Origin: Vreelandella titanicae BH1
GTDB lineage: Bacteria; Pseudomonadota; Gammaproteobacteria; Pseudomonadales; Halomonadaceae
Direction of reading: 5' to 3'
DNA length: 64,000 nucleotides
Assembly: GCF_000336575.1 (NCBI RefSeq)
Contig: NZ_AOPO01000010.1
Coordinates: 62,001-126,000 of the forward strand
Shown: positions 45,769 to 54,547 of the stretch, one piece after another
How positions within the stretch are numbered: position 1 is the first letter of the stretch
How the letters are laid out: every line of letters starts with the position of its first letter
Notes under the pieces: generated by a model
Seen by the model: the letters and a program-made list of their open reading frames with translations, nothing else
The model's database searches: none
What the model was told of the DNA's origin: nothing
Program-made: the position numbers and the translations under genes

Positions 45769-48700
45769 CTAAACTCGACTAACCCTTACCGGCAAACCCT
45801 GGCGCACGCTGGCCCCGCTGATGGGCTCAAGCCAAGTGCCATCCACATTCCTCGTGGGGTCTTTAAAGCCTAGATCGTTGATATTGATACCCGCGCGCAT
45901 CCAAGGCATATCCGGTTGAGATTCACCGTCGATAATATGTGGCGTTGCGCCTAAATCCCGGTGGCCATAGCCGTGCTCAATGCCCAAGGCACCAGGTATT
46001 ACGCTTTCACTGACTAGCGCCAACCCGACCACGCTTCCGCCAGGGCTTTCTATGCGAATGGTATCGCCGTGCTGGATACCAAAGCGCTCTGCGTCTTGGC
46101 GGTGCATCTGTATCGGGTTGTAAGGCTTGATCATACGCAGCCGCTCACTGCCGATAGCGTAAGAGTTCATCAGGTTGGATTTGAACGAGAACGCCAACAG
46201 CGGCCACTCTTGCTCCGAAAACACCTCGCGCATGGGTTGCTTGTTCGCCATCTGAGGTAGCTTATGGCAGGGGACGCCGCTATTGGGCAGGCCATTAGTG
46301 GTATCAATGCTGGTGCCGACTGATTCGTTGTAAACACATAGCGTTTGCTTCCACTGGTATTTCAATTTTTCACCTATGAAGTGCTCGCTGGCATCTTCAA
46401 AGCGTCCACCCCGGGCATACAGATAGGCTACTCGAGCGCGTTCATCAGTTTTTAGCGTTCGTGCGATTTTAGGCACCAGTGGGGCAATGCCTCCATGGGC
46501 AACATCAGCATCGTCGGCTTCTGGCAAGGGTTCTTCTTGAAAAGCGATATTGGCCGCGGCCCGCAGATAATAATCCTCTGCGCGATTGAGCGGGTGCAGA
46601 TTGCCCTGGGCATCGGGAATTGCGTTGTCGCCAAAGCCGGGCAGGCCAAGCCGTTTGGCCACAGCGATAAAAAAGCTGTCCATAGACACCGATTCGCCCT
46701 CAGCGGTTTTTTGCTGGCGCGGCTCCACCACGGGCCAGCAGGCGGTGGTCAGCTTGCCCAGGGTGCCTTTCCACGCGCCGGTAAAGCCCCACACCTCATA
46801 CATCACAGAATCAGGGACGATGTAGTCGGCGTAGCGGTTGGTTTCATTGATAAAGCCATCCACGGCAACAAAGAGTCCCAGCCGTTTGGGGTCTTTCAGC
46901 TTATCGACAATGACGCCTTTTAGGCCAGCCTGACCATAAATCGGGTTAGCCATACAGCCAATCACCGCTTTGATGGGGTAAGGATAGCCATCTAGTGCCG
47001 AGGGTAGGTGCTCTGTGAGCGTCGGCGGCGCCAACGAGCGCCACGGCGCTCTAGCCGGGTAAGGGTTTTCGCCTGCGGCGACTTTGCGCTGATACTCGGA
47101 AGACTTTTCGTAGGGGAAGCGCGAGCGGGATAGAAATACCCCCTGCGGCGCGCGCTTACCAGGAAAGTTGGCTAAATCGTAGCGTGGGCCCTCGCCGGTA
47201 CCGCTGTAAGTGCCGCCGCCCACGGCGCTGCCACCCTTCATGTTGTAGTTGCCCGCCAGTAGGTTCAGCATTTGCACGCTAAACGCGGCGTAGAAACCGT
47301 TACCCGACATCATGCCGCCGTGACAGTTAACAGCGGCTTTTCTGCCATGGCTGGCATAGCGGCTGGCCAATTCAATAATCGTCGCCTTTGGAATGCCACA
47401 ATGTTCTGCGTAGGTATCTAGGTCGTACTCGTGGGCAGATTCGCTTAGCAACGTCAGACTACTTTTGACGGTCACGGTGGTGCCATCGACAAGCTCAACC
47501 GGACGTTCGGCTAAGAGCTCGGCGGTCATCACCTCTTCGCTTAGCGCGAGTTCGCCATTGGTCACTACCACCGGCGAGTCAGCATCGCTACCCGCTTCCG
47601 CTAGGCCCAGGTCGCTGGCGCGAAGAAAATAACCTCTGCGCGGGTGTTCATAAGTGTCAATTACCAAATGAGTGGCGTTGGAGTGGGTGGTTTCGCCCGC
47701 TGCATCGGCGGCGGCTTTGCCGGGCAGGGCTAGGAAGTTGCTAGCATAGCCCTGGTTGTCAAGTAGCCACTGAATGATTGCCATGGCAAAAGCGCTGTCT
47801 GTCCCAGGACGAATAGGCACCCAGCGGTTGTTGTCAGCTGCGTGGGAGGTGGCAGCATTGAGCGCTGGGTCGACCACCACGTAATCCAATGTACCGGCTG
47901 CACGGGCTTGGGCAATCAAGCGGCCTTGGCGCTTAAACGGGTTGCCCGCTTGGCTGGGCGCACAGCCGATATACATGATGAAACGTGCGTTTTGGATATC
48001 TGGCTTAACGTGGGCGTTGGTGACGATATTGTTCATCACCGCGCCAGATCCCATGCGGAAAGCCAACCCGCAGTAAGCGCCATGGTGACCATAATTGCGG
48101 GTAGCAAAGGCATTGAGGGTAAAGCGCTTGAGTAGATCTGAGCGCCCGTAGTCAGTGGCTTCCATCACCATTAATTGGTTGGCCTTGGGGCCATATTCAG
48201 GATTGTCAGGGTCGATCAGTGTGTCGTGATCGCGAATATCGCGCAGTCCATCAACGTGGCCTTCGCTAAACAGGTCGCCGCCTTCGCAGATTTCTTCAAT
48301 GAGTTTCTCAAAGGAGATTTTCTGCCATTGACGGCTGCCACGTTTGCCTACTCGTTTTAAACAGTGGTCGACACGGAAAGGGTTGGTAATTTGGCTCATC
48401 ATGGCATTGCCACGGGCGCAGGCGGTGGAGCGGTTTATCTGGCCCTGTCCGCCATAGGCGCTAACACTGCGCAGTGCATCCGCCACCGGTGTACGCATGG
48501 GTAAATGGTCGTCGGCGGACAGCGGGTGGTAGGGATTGCCTGATACCCGCAGTACTTCGCCAAGGGTGTCATCGACCCTTACTCTCACGCCGCATCGGGT
48601 CGTACAACCGTAGCAAATAGTGAAGGCGACCCGCTGGTCGGGGGTCAAAGTGAGTTCGCCAGTGTCTAAATCGACTCGGTATTCTGGGGTCAGCGAGTTG

Positions 48701-48864
48701 CCATGAATATTGTGTCTGGGTTTTTCACCCGCGCTACCAGTAATGCCCTTAGCCATTTTTGCCAATGGGTCGGCATAGCCCACGGCAAAGGTGGCTGCAC
48801 CACCAGCGGCGGCAGCGCCTTTTAGAAAACGGCGGCGTGACGGATCTTGAGTAGACTTAGGCAT
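45769..48864 (-). CDS. ttrA: Tetrathionate reductase subunit A (molybdopterin catalytic subunit)
   Basis: 1031 aa from the ATG at 48864 (MPKSTQDPSRRRFLKG), behind AAAGGAG; overlaps ttrC by 8 bp. Tat leader RRRFLKGAAAAGG. [4Fe-4S] cysteines at 84, 87, 91 and 149 (CYGCTTRC...ACARGN), and a Cys ligand for molybdenum at about 265 (GHHGAYCGLAF). The C-terminal molybdopterin domain is complete. It reduces tetrathionate to two thiosulfates in the periplasm. The ~1,030-aa size, CYGCTTRCGV and the company of clear ttrB and ttrC genes favour TtrA over PhsA/SoeA-type enzymes. Confidence 0.9.
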   Translation of the reverse strand: MPKSTQDPSRRRFLKGAAAAGGAATFAVGYADPLAKMAKGITGSAGEKPRHNIHGNSLTPEYRVDLDTGELTLTPDQRVAFTICYGCTTRCGVRVRVDDTLGEVLRVSGNPYHPLSADDHLPMRTPVADALRSVSAYGGQGQINRSTACARGNAMMSQITNPFRVDHCLKRVGKRGSRQWQKISFEKLIEEICEGGDLFSEGHVDGLRDIRDHDTLIDPDNPEYGPKANQLMVMEATDYGRSDLLKRFTLNAFATRNYGHHGAYCGLAFRMGSGAVMNNIVTNAHVKPDIQNARFIMYIGCAPSQAGNPFKRQGRLIAQARAAGTLDYVVVDPALNAATSHAADNNRWVPIRPGTDSAFAMAIIQWLLDNQGYASNFLALPGKAAADAAGETTHSNATHLVIDTYEHPRRGYFLRASDLGLAEAGSDADSPVVVTNGELALSEEVMTAELLAERPVELVDGTTVTVKSSLTLLSESAHEYDLDTYAEHCGIPKATIIELASRYASHGRKAAVNCHGGMMSGNGFYAAFSVQMLNLLAGNYNMKGGSAVGGGTYSGTGEGPRYDLANFPGKRAPQGVFLSRSRFPYEKSSEYQRKVAAGENPYPARAPWRSLAPPTLTEHLPSALDGYPYPIKAVIGCMANPIYGQAGLKGVIVDKLKDPKRLGLFVAVDGFINETNRYADYIVPDSVMYEVWGFTGAWKGTLGKLTTACWPVVEPRQQKTAEGESVSMDSFFIAVAKRLGLPGFGDNAIPDAQGNLHPLNRAEDYYLRAAANIAFQEEPLPEADDADVAHGGIAPLVPKIARTLKTDERARVAYLYARGGRFEDASEHFIGEKLKYQWKQTLCVYNESVGTSIDTTNGLPNSGVPCHKLPQMANKQPMREVFSEQEWPLLAFSFKSNLMNSYAIGSERLRMIKPYNPIQMHRQDAERFGIQHGDTIRIESPGGSVVGLALVSESVIPGALGIEHGYGHRDLGATPHIIDGESQPDMPWMRAGININDLGFKDPTRNVDGTWLEPISGASVRQGLPVRVSRV

Positions 48865-50086
48865 GACTAGACGCTCCTTTTTTCGCGGTGAGAGAATGAG
48901 TAGAAGCATCTTGGGTAGCGTGAGTGGGCGTTGCTATAAGGCCGCCCTGTTGGGCCTGCCGCCAGGGAATAAACAGTTCAATCAGTAGAATAGCGGCGAG
49001 CCAGAGGCCGAAGGTGCCAACAATGCCTAAAATACCGGAAGAGCCCGCGGGAATGCCGTAGTGATGAAAGCCTGCGCTGTTGCGGGCCACATGCTGAACA
49101 TCCATCAGCACCACCCAGCGGAACATCCAGCCCATGTGTATGGCTACGAGGCCTAGCAACCATGCCCAGGCAAACAGTGCTGGCTGGCTAGAGGTTAGGA
49201 CAACGCGCGCATGCTTCTGGCGCAGGGTAGGGCGAGTCAGTAAAAACAACACGGCGGCAAATAGCGCTAAGCCAGTAATCCCTCCCCATAGGGCGGTATT
49301 GCGCCACGAGTCGCTATGGCTCACGGATTCCAATGCGGCGGCAACTGAGCCTACGTGTGCATTCACGCCATCCAAAAACCAGCTAATCGCAATCAAGCCT
49401 GCTAGCGCACAGGTCACTAGCAGCACATACAGCATCTGTCGTATAGCGGTTTGCGAGCAAAGCCTACTAACCCGGTTCAGCACTAATACCAGCCCGGAGG
49501 CAGCGATAAACCCGGTGGTCGCTAGCATAGGCGGTAGCCATACGGTGTTCCAAAGCGGGCGGGCTTTTACAATTGCCAGCTCCGCACCGGTGTAAAGCAT
49601 AATGCCGCTGGAAAGCCCCAGCGCAGCCAGACCTACCACGGCGACCAGTGCTCGTGGCGTAATGCCACTGCCCAGTGAAAGCCAAGTAGCTATCATGCCG
49701 CTGAGTCCTGGTGTGCTGCGCTGCGCCTGCAGCGCGGGTCGCCATGCCAGCCAAGCAAGGCCAAGCACACTAACCAAATAAAGCGGCAGAACAACGCTGC
49801 CAATCGACATCCACGAGTGGCTATTGGCGTAAGCGTAGAAGTGCCAGAACCGCAGCGGCTGGTGCAAATCCGCGAGTAGCGCAACGGGCGCGACCAGCGT
49901 AGTGCTAACGCAAGCGATTAGCGCCAGACGCGCGGTAGGCAGCCAGGCTTTTTTGCCGAGTACCAGTGCTGGGGCGGCTAGCCACAGGCTGGCGTAGGAA
50001 ACCGCAATCATAAAAAAGTACTGCACCGCCCACGGGTACCAGGCGATGTCATAGCGCGGTGCCAGTAGCTCAATGGTGGAATTCAT
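48857..50086 (-). CDS. ttrC: Tetrathionate reductase subunit C (NrfD-like membrane anchor)
   Basis: 409 aa from the ATG at 50086 (MNSTIELLAPRYDIAWYPW), behind CAGGAGA, overlapping ttrB by 17 bp. About ten membrane helices. Residues shared with Salmonella TtrC include DIAWYPWAVQYFFMI, LADLHQPLRFWHFY, IMLYTGAELAIVKARPLW, and HHYGIPAGSSGILGIVGTFG near the end. It should oxidise quinol and pass electrons to TtrB. It is longer than Salmonella TtrC (340 aa) through a longer middle loop (about 135-165) and a polar tail. Confidence 0.92.
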   Translation of the reverse strand: MNSTIELLAPRYDIAWYPWAVQYFFMIAVSYASLWLAAPALVLGKKAWLPTARLALIACVSTTLVAPVALLADLHQPLRFWHFYAYANSHSWMSIGSVVLPLYLVSVLGLAWLAWRPALQAQRSTPGLSGMIATWLSLGSGITPRALVAVVGLAALGLSSGIMLYTGAELAIVKARPLWNTVWLPPMLATTGFIAASGLVLVLNRVSRLCSQTAIRQMLYVLLVTCALAGLIAISWFLDGVNAHVGSVAAALESVSHSDSWRNTALWGGITGLALFAAVLFLLTRPTLRQKHARVVLTSSQPALFAWAWLLGLVAIHMGWMFRWVVLMDVQHVARNSAGFHHYGIPAGSSGILGIVGTFGLWLAAILLIELFIPWRQAQQGGLIATPTHATQDASTHSLTAKKGASSHA

Positions 50087-50846
50087 AGCCCATCTCCTGA
50101 CCGTGGGGATCGAGTACTTCGAGCGCGACGGGTTCTGCCGTAGGACGCGTGGTGAAGCGCTCATCCATGCCTAGGTAGAACACCTGAGGAAGGGTGTGTT
50201 TTTCGGGTTGTAGCACCATCAATGCATCGCGATGTTCGTGAATCATGCGGCTGATTTGGCTTTGAGGATCGCGCATATCTCCAATCACGCGGGCACCACC
50301 TACGCAGCTCTCAACGCAAGCGGGCAATAGACCGGCTTCTAGACGATGGGCACAGAAGGTGCACTTGTCGGCGGTTTGAGTGCGTTGGTTAATAAAGCGA
50401 GCATCGTAGGGGCAGGCGTTAACGCAATAGGCACATCCCACGCAGCGGTCACTATCGACCACCACAATGCCATCCCGCTGCTGGTAAGTGGCTTCTACGG
50501 GGCAGACCGGGACGCAGGGCGGGTTTTCACAGTGGTTACACAGCCGTGGCAGCATAAAGGTGGCTAGCTCGCCGCTTTCCTGGTGCTGTACTTCATACTG
50601 GGAAACCGTGGTGCGGAATTGGCCCAGCGGTGCAGCGTTTTCGATATGACACGACACCGTACAGGCCTGGCAGCCAATGCACTGGCGTAAATCGACAAGC
50701 ATGCCGTAGCGTTTAGTGGGGTCGCCTTCATGGCGGGCAGGCTGCTGATTGATGCCAGCTTGGGCAAGGCTTGAAAACGGTATCAGCGCAGCGCCGGCGC
50801 TTAAACGTACCATTTGACCCAAGAGCGAACGGCGTATTGCGTCCAT
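50070..50846 (-). CDS. ttrB: Tetrathionate reductase subunit B (four [4Fe-4S] ferredoxin subunit)
   Basis: 258 aa. Four cysteine clusters: CIGCQACTVSC, CNHCENPPCVPVC, CVGCAYCVNACPYDAR and CTFCAHR...CVESC. Segments nearly identical in style to Salmonella TtrB include MLPRLCNHCENPPCVPVCPV, TQTADKCTFC and RLEAGLLPACVESCVGGAR. The N-terminus (IRRSLLGQMVRLSAGAALIP) is a Tat-like or hitchhiker leader. It carries electrons from TtrC to TtrA in the periplasm. First gene of ttrBCA, the same order as in Salmonella. ttrRS sensor genes are absent from the window; an FNR-type box lies upstream. Confidence 0.94.
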   Translation of the reverse strand: MDAIRRSLLGQMVRLSAGAALIPFSSLAQAGINQQPARHEGDPTKRYGMLVDLRQCIGCQACTVSCHIENAAPLGQFRTTVSQYEVQHQESGELATFMLPRLCNHCENPPCVPVCPVEATYQQRDGIVVVDSDRCVGCAYCVNACPYDARFINQRTQTADKCTFCAHRLEAGLLPACVESCVGGARVIGDMRDPQSQISRMIHEHRDALMVLQPEKHTLPQVFYLGMDERFTTRPTAEPVALEVLDPHGQEMGYEFHH

Positions 50847-50903
50847 AGTGCCTCCTTGGCGAATTAAACGGCATTCGCATGGGCGAATGGTCGGAATACG
50901 CTT

Positions 50904-50945
50904 AGGTTACGCCTTTTGTTAAAGGAAAAAATTGATACGTGTCAA
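50904..50945 (-). promoter_or_regulatory. FNR/ANR-type box and class II promoter of ttrBCA
   Basis: TTGACACGTATCAA on the - strand (50932-50945) matches the FNR consensus TTGAT-N4-ATCAA at nine of ten defined bases. A -10-like TAACCT lies at 50904-50909, exactly 22 bp below the box, which places the box centre at -41.5, the class II activator position. The ttrB start is about 60 bp further. This predicts oxygen-limited expression, as expected for a respiratory reductase. Confidence 0.7.
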
Positions 50946-51071
50946 TGGGTTAGGGTGTATCTCTTAATGCTCCCTTAATGTTAAATGGCTAAGTGTTTGT
51001 TCTGTATGCGGAGTTTCATTTAGCATTAAACAATTGAATGGCGACAAGGGTAATTTTTAGCGCACATATAT

Positions 51072-51107
51072 AAAAAAGCGCTTGCTCTAATAAACATGGC
51101 AAGCGCT
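51072..51107 (-). terminator. Rho-independent terminator after the rhodanese-DsrE-DUF2892 operon
   Basis: On the - strand, stem AGCGCTTGC/GCAAGCGCT (51099-51107 and 51077-51085) with a 13-nt loop, followed by TTTTTT. It lies about 30 bp after the DUF2892 gene and insulates ttrBCA. Confidence 0.85.
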
Positions 51108-51137
51108 ATTTCTATGGTCTTGTTTGCTTAATAGGCA

Positions 51138-51326
51138 CTATTTGGTTTTGCAGGTATTGAAGCCTATTAATCTATAAGCTGGGCAGAAGTTAAATAGCCC
51201 GGTGGCTAGCGGCAATACGCCGATCCAGCCCCACACCCCGATAGTGCCTGTTAGGGCCAGTACGATCAGTGCAATCCCAATCAGGATGCGTAAGATTTTA
51301 TCGATACCACCGACATTGCGACTCAT
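51138..51326 (-). CDS. DUF2892 (YgaP transmembrane-domain-like) protein
   Basis: 62 aa from the ATG at 51326, behind TTAAGGAG. Opening MSRNVGGIDKILRILIGIAL and the Cys-containing end FNFCPAYRLIGFNTCKTK are typical of DUF2892, the two-helix membrane unit that in E. coli YgaP is fused to a rhodanese domain. Here the rhodanese is a separate gene two positions upstream in the same operon. The cysteines near the membrane exit may take part in sulfane-sulfur handling; inference. Confidence 0.88.
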   Translation of the reverse strand: MSRNVGGIDKILRILIGIALIVLALTGTIGVWGWIGVLPLATGLFNFCPAYRLIGFNTCKTK

Positions 51327-51355
51327 AATTGACTCCTTAATTTCAATTTGGGTAC

Positions 51356-51844
51356 TCAAAAACTGTAAACAGGAATGGACGGATCGCGCATCATTTCCGC
51401 TATGGGGCCAGGTGCCGCCACACCCACGCCTTCAAGAAGGTCGTCTTCTTCGTTTTCGCTGTTGGGCAGGTAAATGGCACATACATCCACCGTTGCGCCA
51501 CTCTCTAAAAGCATATTAAGCATGTCTTCCGGCTTGACTTGGCCTGCCGGGTTGCTCGGTGGCGTGTTGATAGCTTCCGCACTTGCGTATCCCCCGACGG
51601 CCAAATCACCAGCAGCATCACAAAGCAGTATATGCAGGTGGGTACCTTGCTGCTGCATGGCGTTGGATAGAATCATGGCCATGCCTTGGGTCTGCAGTGA
51701 ATCGCTAGTAAGGATAACTAAGGCCTGATCTTCAGCTTCGTTTCTGCCATGGCTATCAGCCATTGGGAGACTTGAGAAACCGATAGCAGCAGTAGCAACT
51801 GCCAGTACCAAGATCGTATTGCTGGTCTTATGTGTTGTAGTCAT
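51356..51844 (-). CDS. Exported DsrE-family protein
   Basis: 162 aa from the ATG at 51844, behind GAGGT. Signal peptide at about 1-27 (hydrophobic ILVLAVATAAIGFSSL, cleavage near MADS). The mature part has a DsrE-like fold: LVILTSDSLQTQGMAMILSN in two parts, HLHILLCDAAGDLAV with Cys, and MLLESGATVDVCAIYLPN with a second Cys. DsrE proteins carry or relay sulfane sulfur. The gene sits between a periplasmic rhodanese and DUF2892, so a sulfur relay is likely. An unusual feature is the periplasmic location; most DsrE/TusD proteins are cytosolic. Confidence 0.8.
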   Translation of the reverse strand: MTTTHKTSNTILVLAVATAAIGFSSLPMADSHGRNEAEDQALVILTSDSLQTQGMAMILSNAMQQQGTHLHILLCDAAGDLAVGGYASAEAINTPPSNPAGQVKPEDMLNMLLESGATVDVCAIYLPNSENEEDDLLEGVGVAAPGPIAEMMRDPSIPVYSF

Positions 51845-51917
51845 GCGGCCACCTCGTTGGGTTTGATCAATATCTTGGCCCTGCTGGTTATCAAGCAGTG
51901 GCCCATTTATTTGAATC

Positions 51918-52508
51918 TTAGTGGGCAGGGCGCCATGCCACATCAGGGTTAATGTCATAGCTCCATGGAAGGCCCGAATTGCGCCAACCATCCTGCGCTC
52001 TTACGCCCTGGGAATTACCCTCCTTGAGCTTTTCACCCTCGAAACCGTCGGTCATGGAATAGACTTCGCTGTATCCCATCTCGGCGATCACATCGGCAGC
52101 GGGAGCGCTGCGGGTGGCACCGGAGCGACACATGACAATGATCGGATCTTCTTTGTTTACGCCTAGAGCGTCTATTTTTGCTCTTACTTGCTCTTCGAAG
52201 TCAGCATTTTTGACCATTGGCCAAGTCTTCGCTTCTTCATCGAAATTATCGCGCTCGGCTAGCACCCAGGGCACATGGATATCGGTGGGCTCGGCGAAGC
52301 CAGTAAACTTGATCTCAATGGGGTCGCGTACGTCGATGAGTACAGCACGATCGTTATCTTGCATGAGGTTATGAGCCTCAATGGCCGTGGCATAGAGACC
52401 TAATGTTGTTTCCCGGTAGGCCTCGACTTCGTCTGCAATAGAGGGTGTGGCTCCTAAGGCCATCGTGATTCCGATGACGGTAGCCATTGGGACTAAAGAA
52501 CTTTTCAT
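51918..52508 (-). CDS. Periplasmic rhodanese-like sulfurtransferase
   Basis: 196 aa with a Sec signal peptide (1-25, cleavage after SIA). One rhodanese domain: AVLIDVRDPIEIKFTG (about 55-70) and the active-site loop MCRSGATRSAPAADV with Cys127. Rhodaneses move sulfane sulfur, for example from thiosulfate, to thiol acceptors. First gene of a three-gene - strand operon with DsrE and DUF2892. Location next to ttrBCA suggests it acts on thiosulfate formed from tetrathionate; inference. Confidence 0.88.
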   Translation of the reverse strand: MKSSLVPMATVIGITMALGATPSIADEVEAYRETTLGLYATAIEAHNLMQDNDRAVLIDVRDPIEIKFTGFAEPTDIHVPWVLAERDNFDEEAKTWPMVKNADFEEQVRAKIDALGVNKEDPIIVMCRSGATRSAPAADVIAEMGYSEVYSMTDGFEGEKLKEGNSQGVRAQDGWRNSGLPWSYDINPDVAWRPAH

Positions 52509-53202
52509 AACTATTTCCTCTAACGTAATAACTTAAGTATCATCGTTTGAGGATAGCCCTCTTTCTGCTTAAAAACACGAGGCATATGGCCACAGCTTGA
52601 TCCATATCAAGCTCATATGATTTTGGCTCTTCGTCATTCGGTATGGAATTATTTCTGACAGTTGACCTGTGGGAGGTAGATTTAGCTCGCGACCGTTTAG
52701 GCTGCCAGCCTGACAACACCGGGGTACCTTCGGTACCCTTCGCTGAAGTGTCGGACCACCGCTGGAAGCGGGCTCCCACAACAGACAGTTGGCTTGGTGG
52801 TTTCTGTCTGAACCGTGAAGCACAAAATGTGCCGGTTACTATTAAATCCACATGAGATGACGAATAACCATGATTTTTCGGGGTCGTAAAATGACGTCAC
52901 TATGAGGGAGTCTTTTTTCTCAATGACAAGGACAAGCATTGCCCCATTGCCTAGACCCCAGAGAAAACAGTTAGGCTTGGTGGATTCAGAAGGAGAAAAC
53001 TTAAAACAAGATGACAACTCGGATATCTTAAGGCGTTACTGGCTCACAGTACCCAAATCAAGCGCCGCTGTAGGCTGACTTTATGCGGCTACTGGTGAGG
53101 GGAATAGCCAGGCTTTGGCTAATCACCTTTTTCATATGGGTATTCGTGGGTTTAGCGTTAAATTGCATCAAACGAGCGCGCCACTATCAATAAGTTTCAC
53201 AA
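52509..53202. other. 694-bp region with a structured repeat and no supported gene
   Basis: It holds the inverted-repeat element at 52668-52780 and AT-richer sequence. A 36-codon frame at 53083-53193 (+) would encode a small single-span membrane peptide (MRLLVRGIARLWLITFFIWV...), but no ribosome site or relative is visible. Other frames here look random. Confidence 0.4.
52668..52780. repeat. Structured intergenic element with nested hairpins
   Basis: Outer arms TGTGGGAG (52668-52675) and CTCCCACA (52773-52780). Inside are GGCT-GCC-AGCC (52700-52710) and a 7-bp stem GGGTACC/GGTACCC (52722-52738). The outer motif resembles REP-type palindromes of pseudomonads and halomonads. It lies in the gap between the sulfur operons. 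Confidence 0.6.
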
Positions 53203-53688
53203 CTAGGTCTTATTGTTGTTAGCTAATGGTAAGGTGCCATACTCTTTCACGGGCTGGATAGCAAAGTGACTGCGAATATCACTCACCCCAGGTAGGCGAA
53301 GCAGTGTCCCCGTTAGAAACGCCTCATAAGCCGCCAAACTAGGTACCACCACCTGCAGTAAAAAATCAGACTCCCCAGAGACTAAGTGCGCAGTGACGAC
53401 TTCTGGCAGATTGACTACTGCCTCACGGAAGGCATTAGCCTGCTCTTCATGGTGACGTTCAACCTTGATACCCACAAACACCGTTAGCTCAAGCCCGACC
53501 CCTCGCCGATCAAGCTCAGCATGGTAACCACGGATAATACCGCTAGCTTCTAAGCGTCGCACTCGGCGTAAACAGGGAGATGGCGACAAGTTTACTTTCT
53601 CCGCGAGCTCCACATTCGTTAAACGGGCATCACCTTGGAGCAATGCAAGAATGCGGCGGTCGATAGCGTCTAACTGACCAATTGGCAT
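53203..53688 (-). CDS. Lrp/AsnC-family transcription regulator
   Basis: 161 aa. N-terminal helix-turn-helix (LDAIDRRILALLQGDARLTN, VELAEKVNLSPSPCLRRVRRLE) and a C-terminal RAM ligand domain (TVFVGIKVERHHEEQA, GESDFLLQVVVPSLAAYEAF). Lrp-type regulators respond to amino acids. It diverges from a LysE/RhtB exporter gene across 142 bp, a common pairing in which the regulator controls the exporter. Not obviously part of the sulfur theme, except that such exporters sometimes move cysteine-type amino acids. Confidence 0.93.
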   Translation of the reverse strand: MPIGQLDAIDRRILALLQGDARLTNVELAEKVNLSPSPCLRRVRRLEASGIIRGYHAELDRRGVGLELTVFVGIKVERHHEEQANAFREAVVNLPEVVTAHLVSGESDFLLQVVVPSLAAYEAFLTGTLLRLPGVSDIRSHFAIQPVKEYGTLPLANNNKT

Positions 53689-53830
53689 GAGTGATTATTT
53701 TCCTGTTAAAAATTGACACAAAATACCAATAAATATCATTTTTAAAGTCAAAATGGCAAGAAAACGCTCATCTCTTTAAAGGTGCCATAGCGCTTGCGAA
53801 GACACTATTTGTGACCTTAAGGAAGCAGCG

Positions 53831-54442
53831 ATGGAAATTGGTCTTTTTATTAGTGCATTAGCCATTGTTTACCTAATTCCTGGTCCCGATATGTTGCTTG
53901 TGTTGCATACCAGTAGCTCTCAGGGGCGTGGTCATGGGCTAGCCACAGCGCTAGGGCTAGGCATAGCCCGAGGGCTGCATGTGGCATTAGCAGGGTTGGG
54001 TCTAGCGGCGCTATTTACCGCCGCCCCGTGGCTATTTGATGTGGTTCGTTACTTGGGCGCAGCTTACCTGGTTTGGGTAAGTGTGCAACTTATCCGTAGT
54101 CGGCATAGCTCTGATAGTAATCATCACCAAGCATCACTCAAAGGCAGCTATTATCTAGCTTGGCGTCGAGGGCTTCTAACTAATTTGCTGAACCCGAAAT
54201 CGCTGCTTTTTTGTTCGGTGTTACTGCCCCAATTTATACATACCCAGCAAGGTGCCGTCGCACTTCAGTTCACTTTACTGGGGGCGGTGCTAGTGGGGGT
54301 GGGGCTGCTCTATGATGTGCTATATGCTTGCCTGGGAGCGCAGATGCAACGCTGGTTTGCCAGCCAGCAGAAACGGCAAATATTTCAGCGATGGGTGTTT
54401 GGAACGCTGCTTATTGGCTTTGCGCTGCGGTTAGCCGCTTAA
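53831..54442 (+). CDS. LysE/RhtB-family amino-acid exporter
   Basis: 203 aa, six predicted membrane helices. Family opening IGLFISALAIVYLIPGPDML with the PGPD motif (about 17-21), GLGIARGLHVALAGLGLAAL and FLNPKS-type NLLNPKSLLFCSVLLPQF (about 117-134). It expels amino acids from the cytosol. Divergent from the Lrp-type regulator. Substrate unknown; RhtB-type members export homoserine, threonine or cysteine. Confidence 0.9.
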   Translation: MEIGLFISALAIVYLIPGPDMLLVLHTSSSQGRGHGLATALGLGIARGLHVALAGLGLAALFTAAPWLFDVVRYLGAAYLVWVSVQLIRSRHSSDSNHHQASLKGSYYLAWRRGLLTNLLNPKSLLFCSVLLPQFIHTQQGAVALQFTLLGAVLVGVGLLYDVLYACLGAQMQRWFASQQKRQIFQRWVFGTLLIGFALRLAA

Positions 54443-54547
54443 AATTGCTATCCTAGTGTAATAAAGCCCCGCAAGCAGACGCAGGACTTGGCCGCCAAGA
54501 TGAATGAGGCTGATTAGGGAGGGAGGTTAGTTATTTTAGTCATTTCC

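Noticed and set aside
45769..48864. Sulfite dehydrogenase SoeA or thiosulfate/polysulfide reductase PhsA/PsrA
   Set aside because: Size, the CYGCTTRC motif and the clear TtrB and TtrC neighbours in Salmonella order favour tetrathionate reductase.
53083..53193. 36-codon membrane-peptide frame on +
   Set aside because: The composition is membrane-like, but there is no clear ribosome site, operon context or recognisable family.
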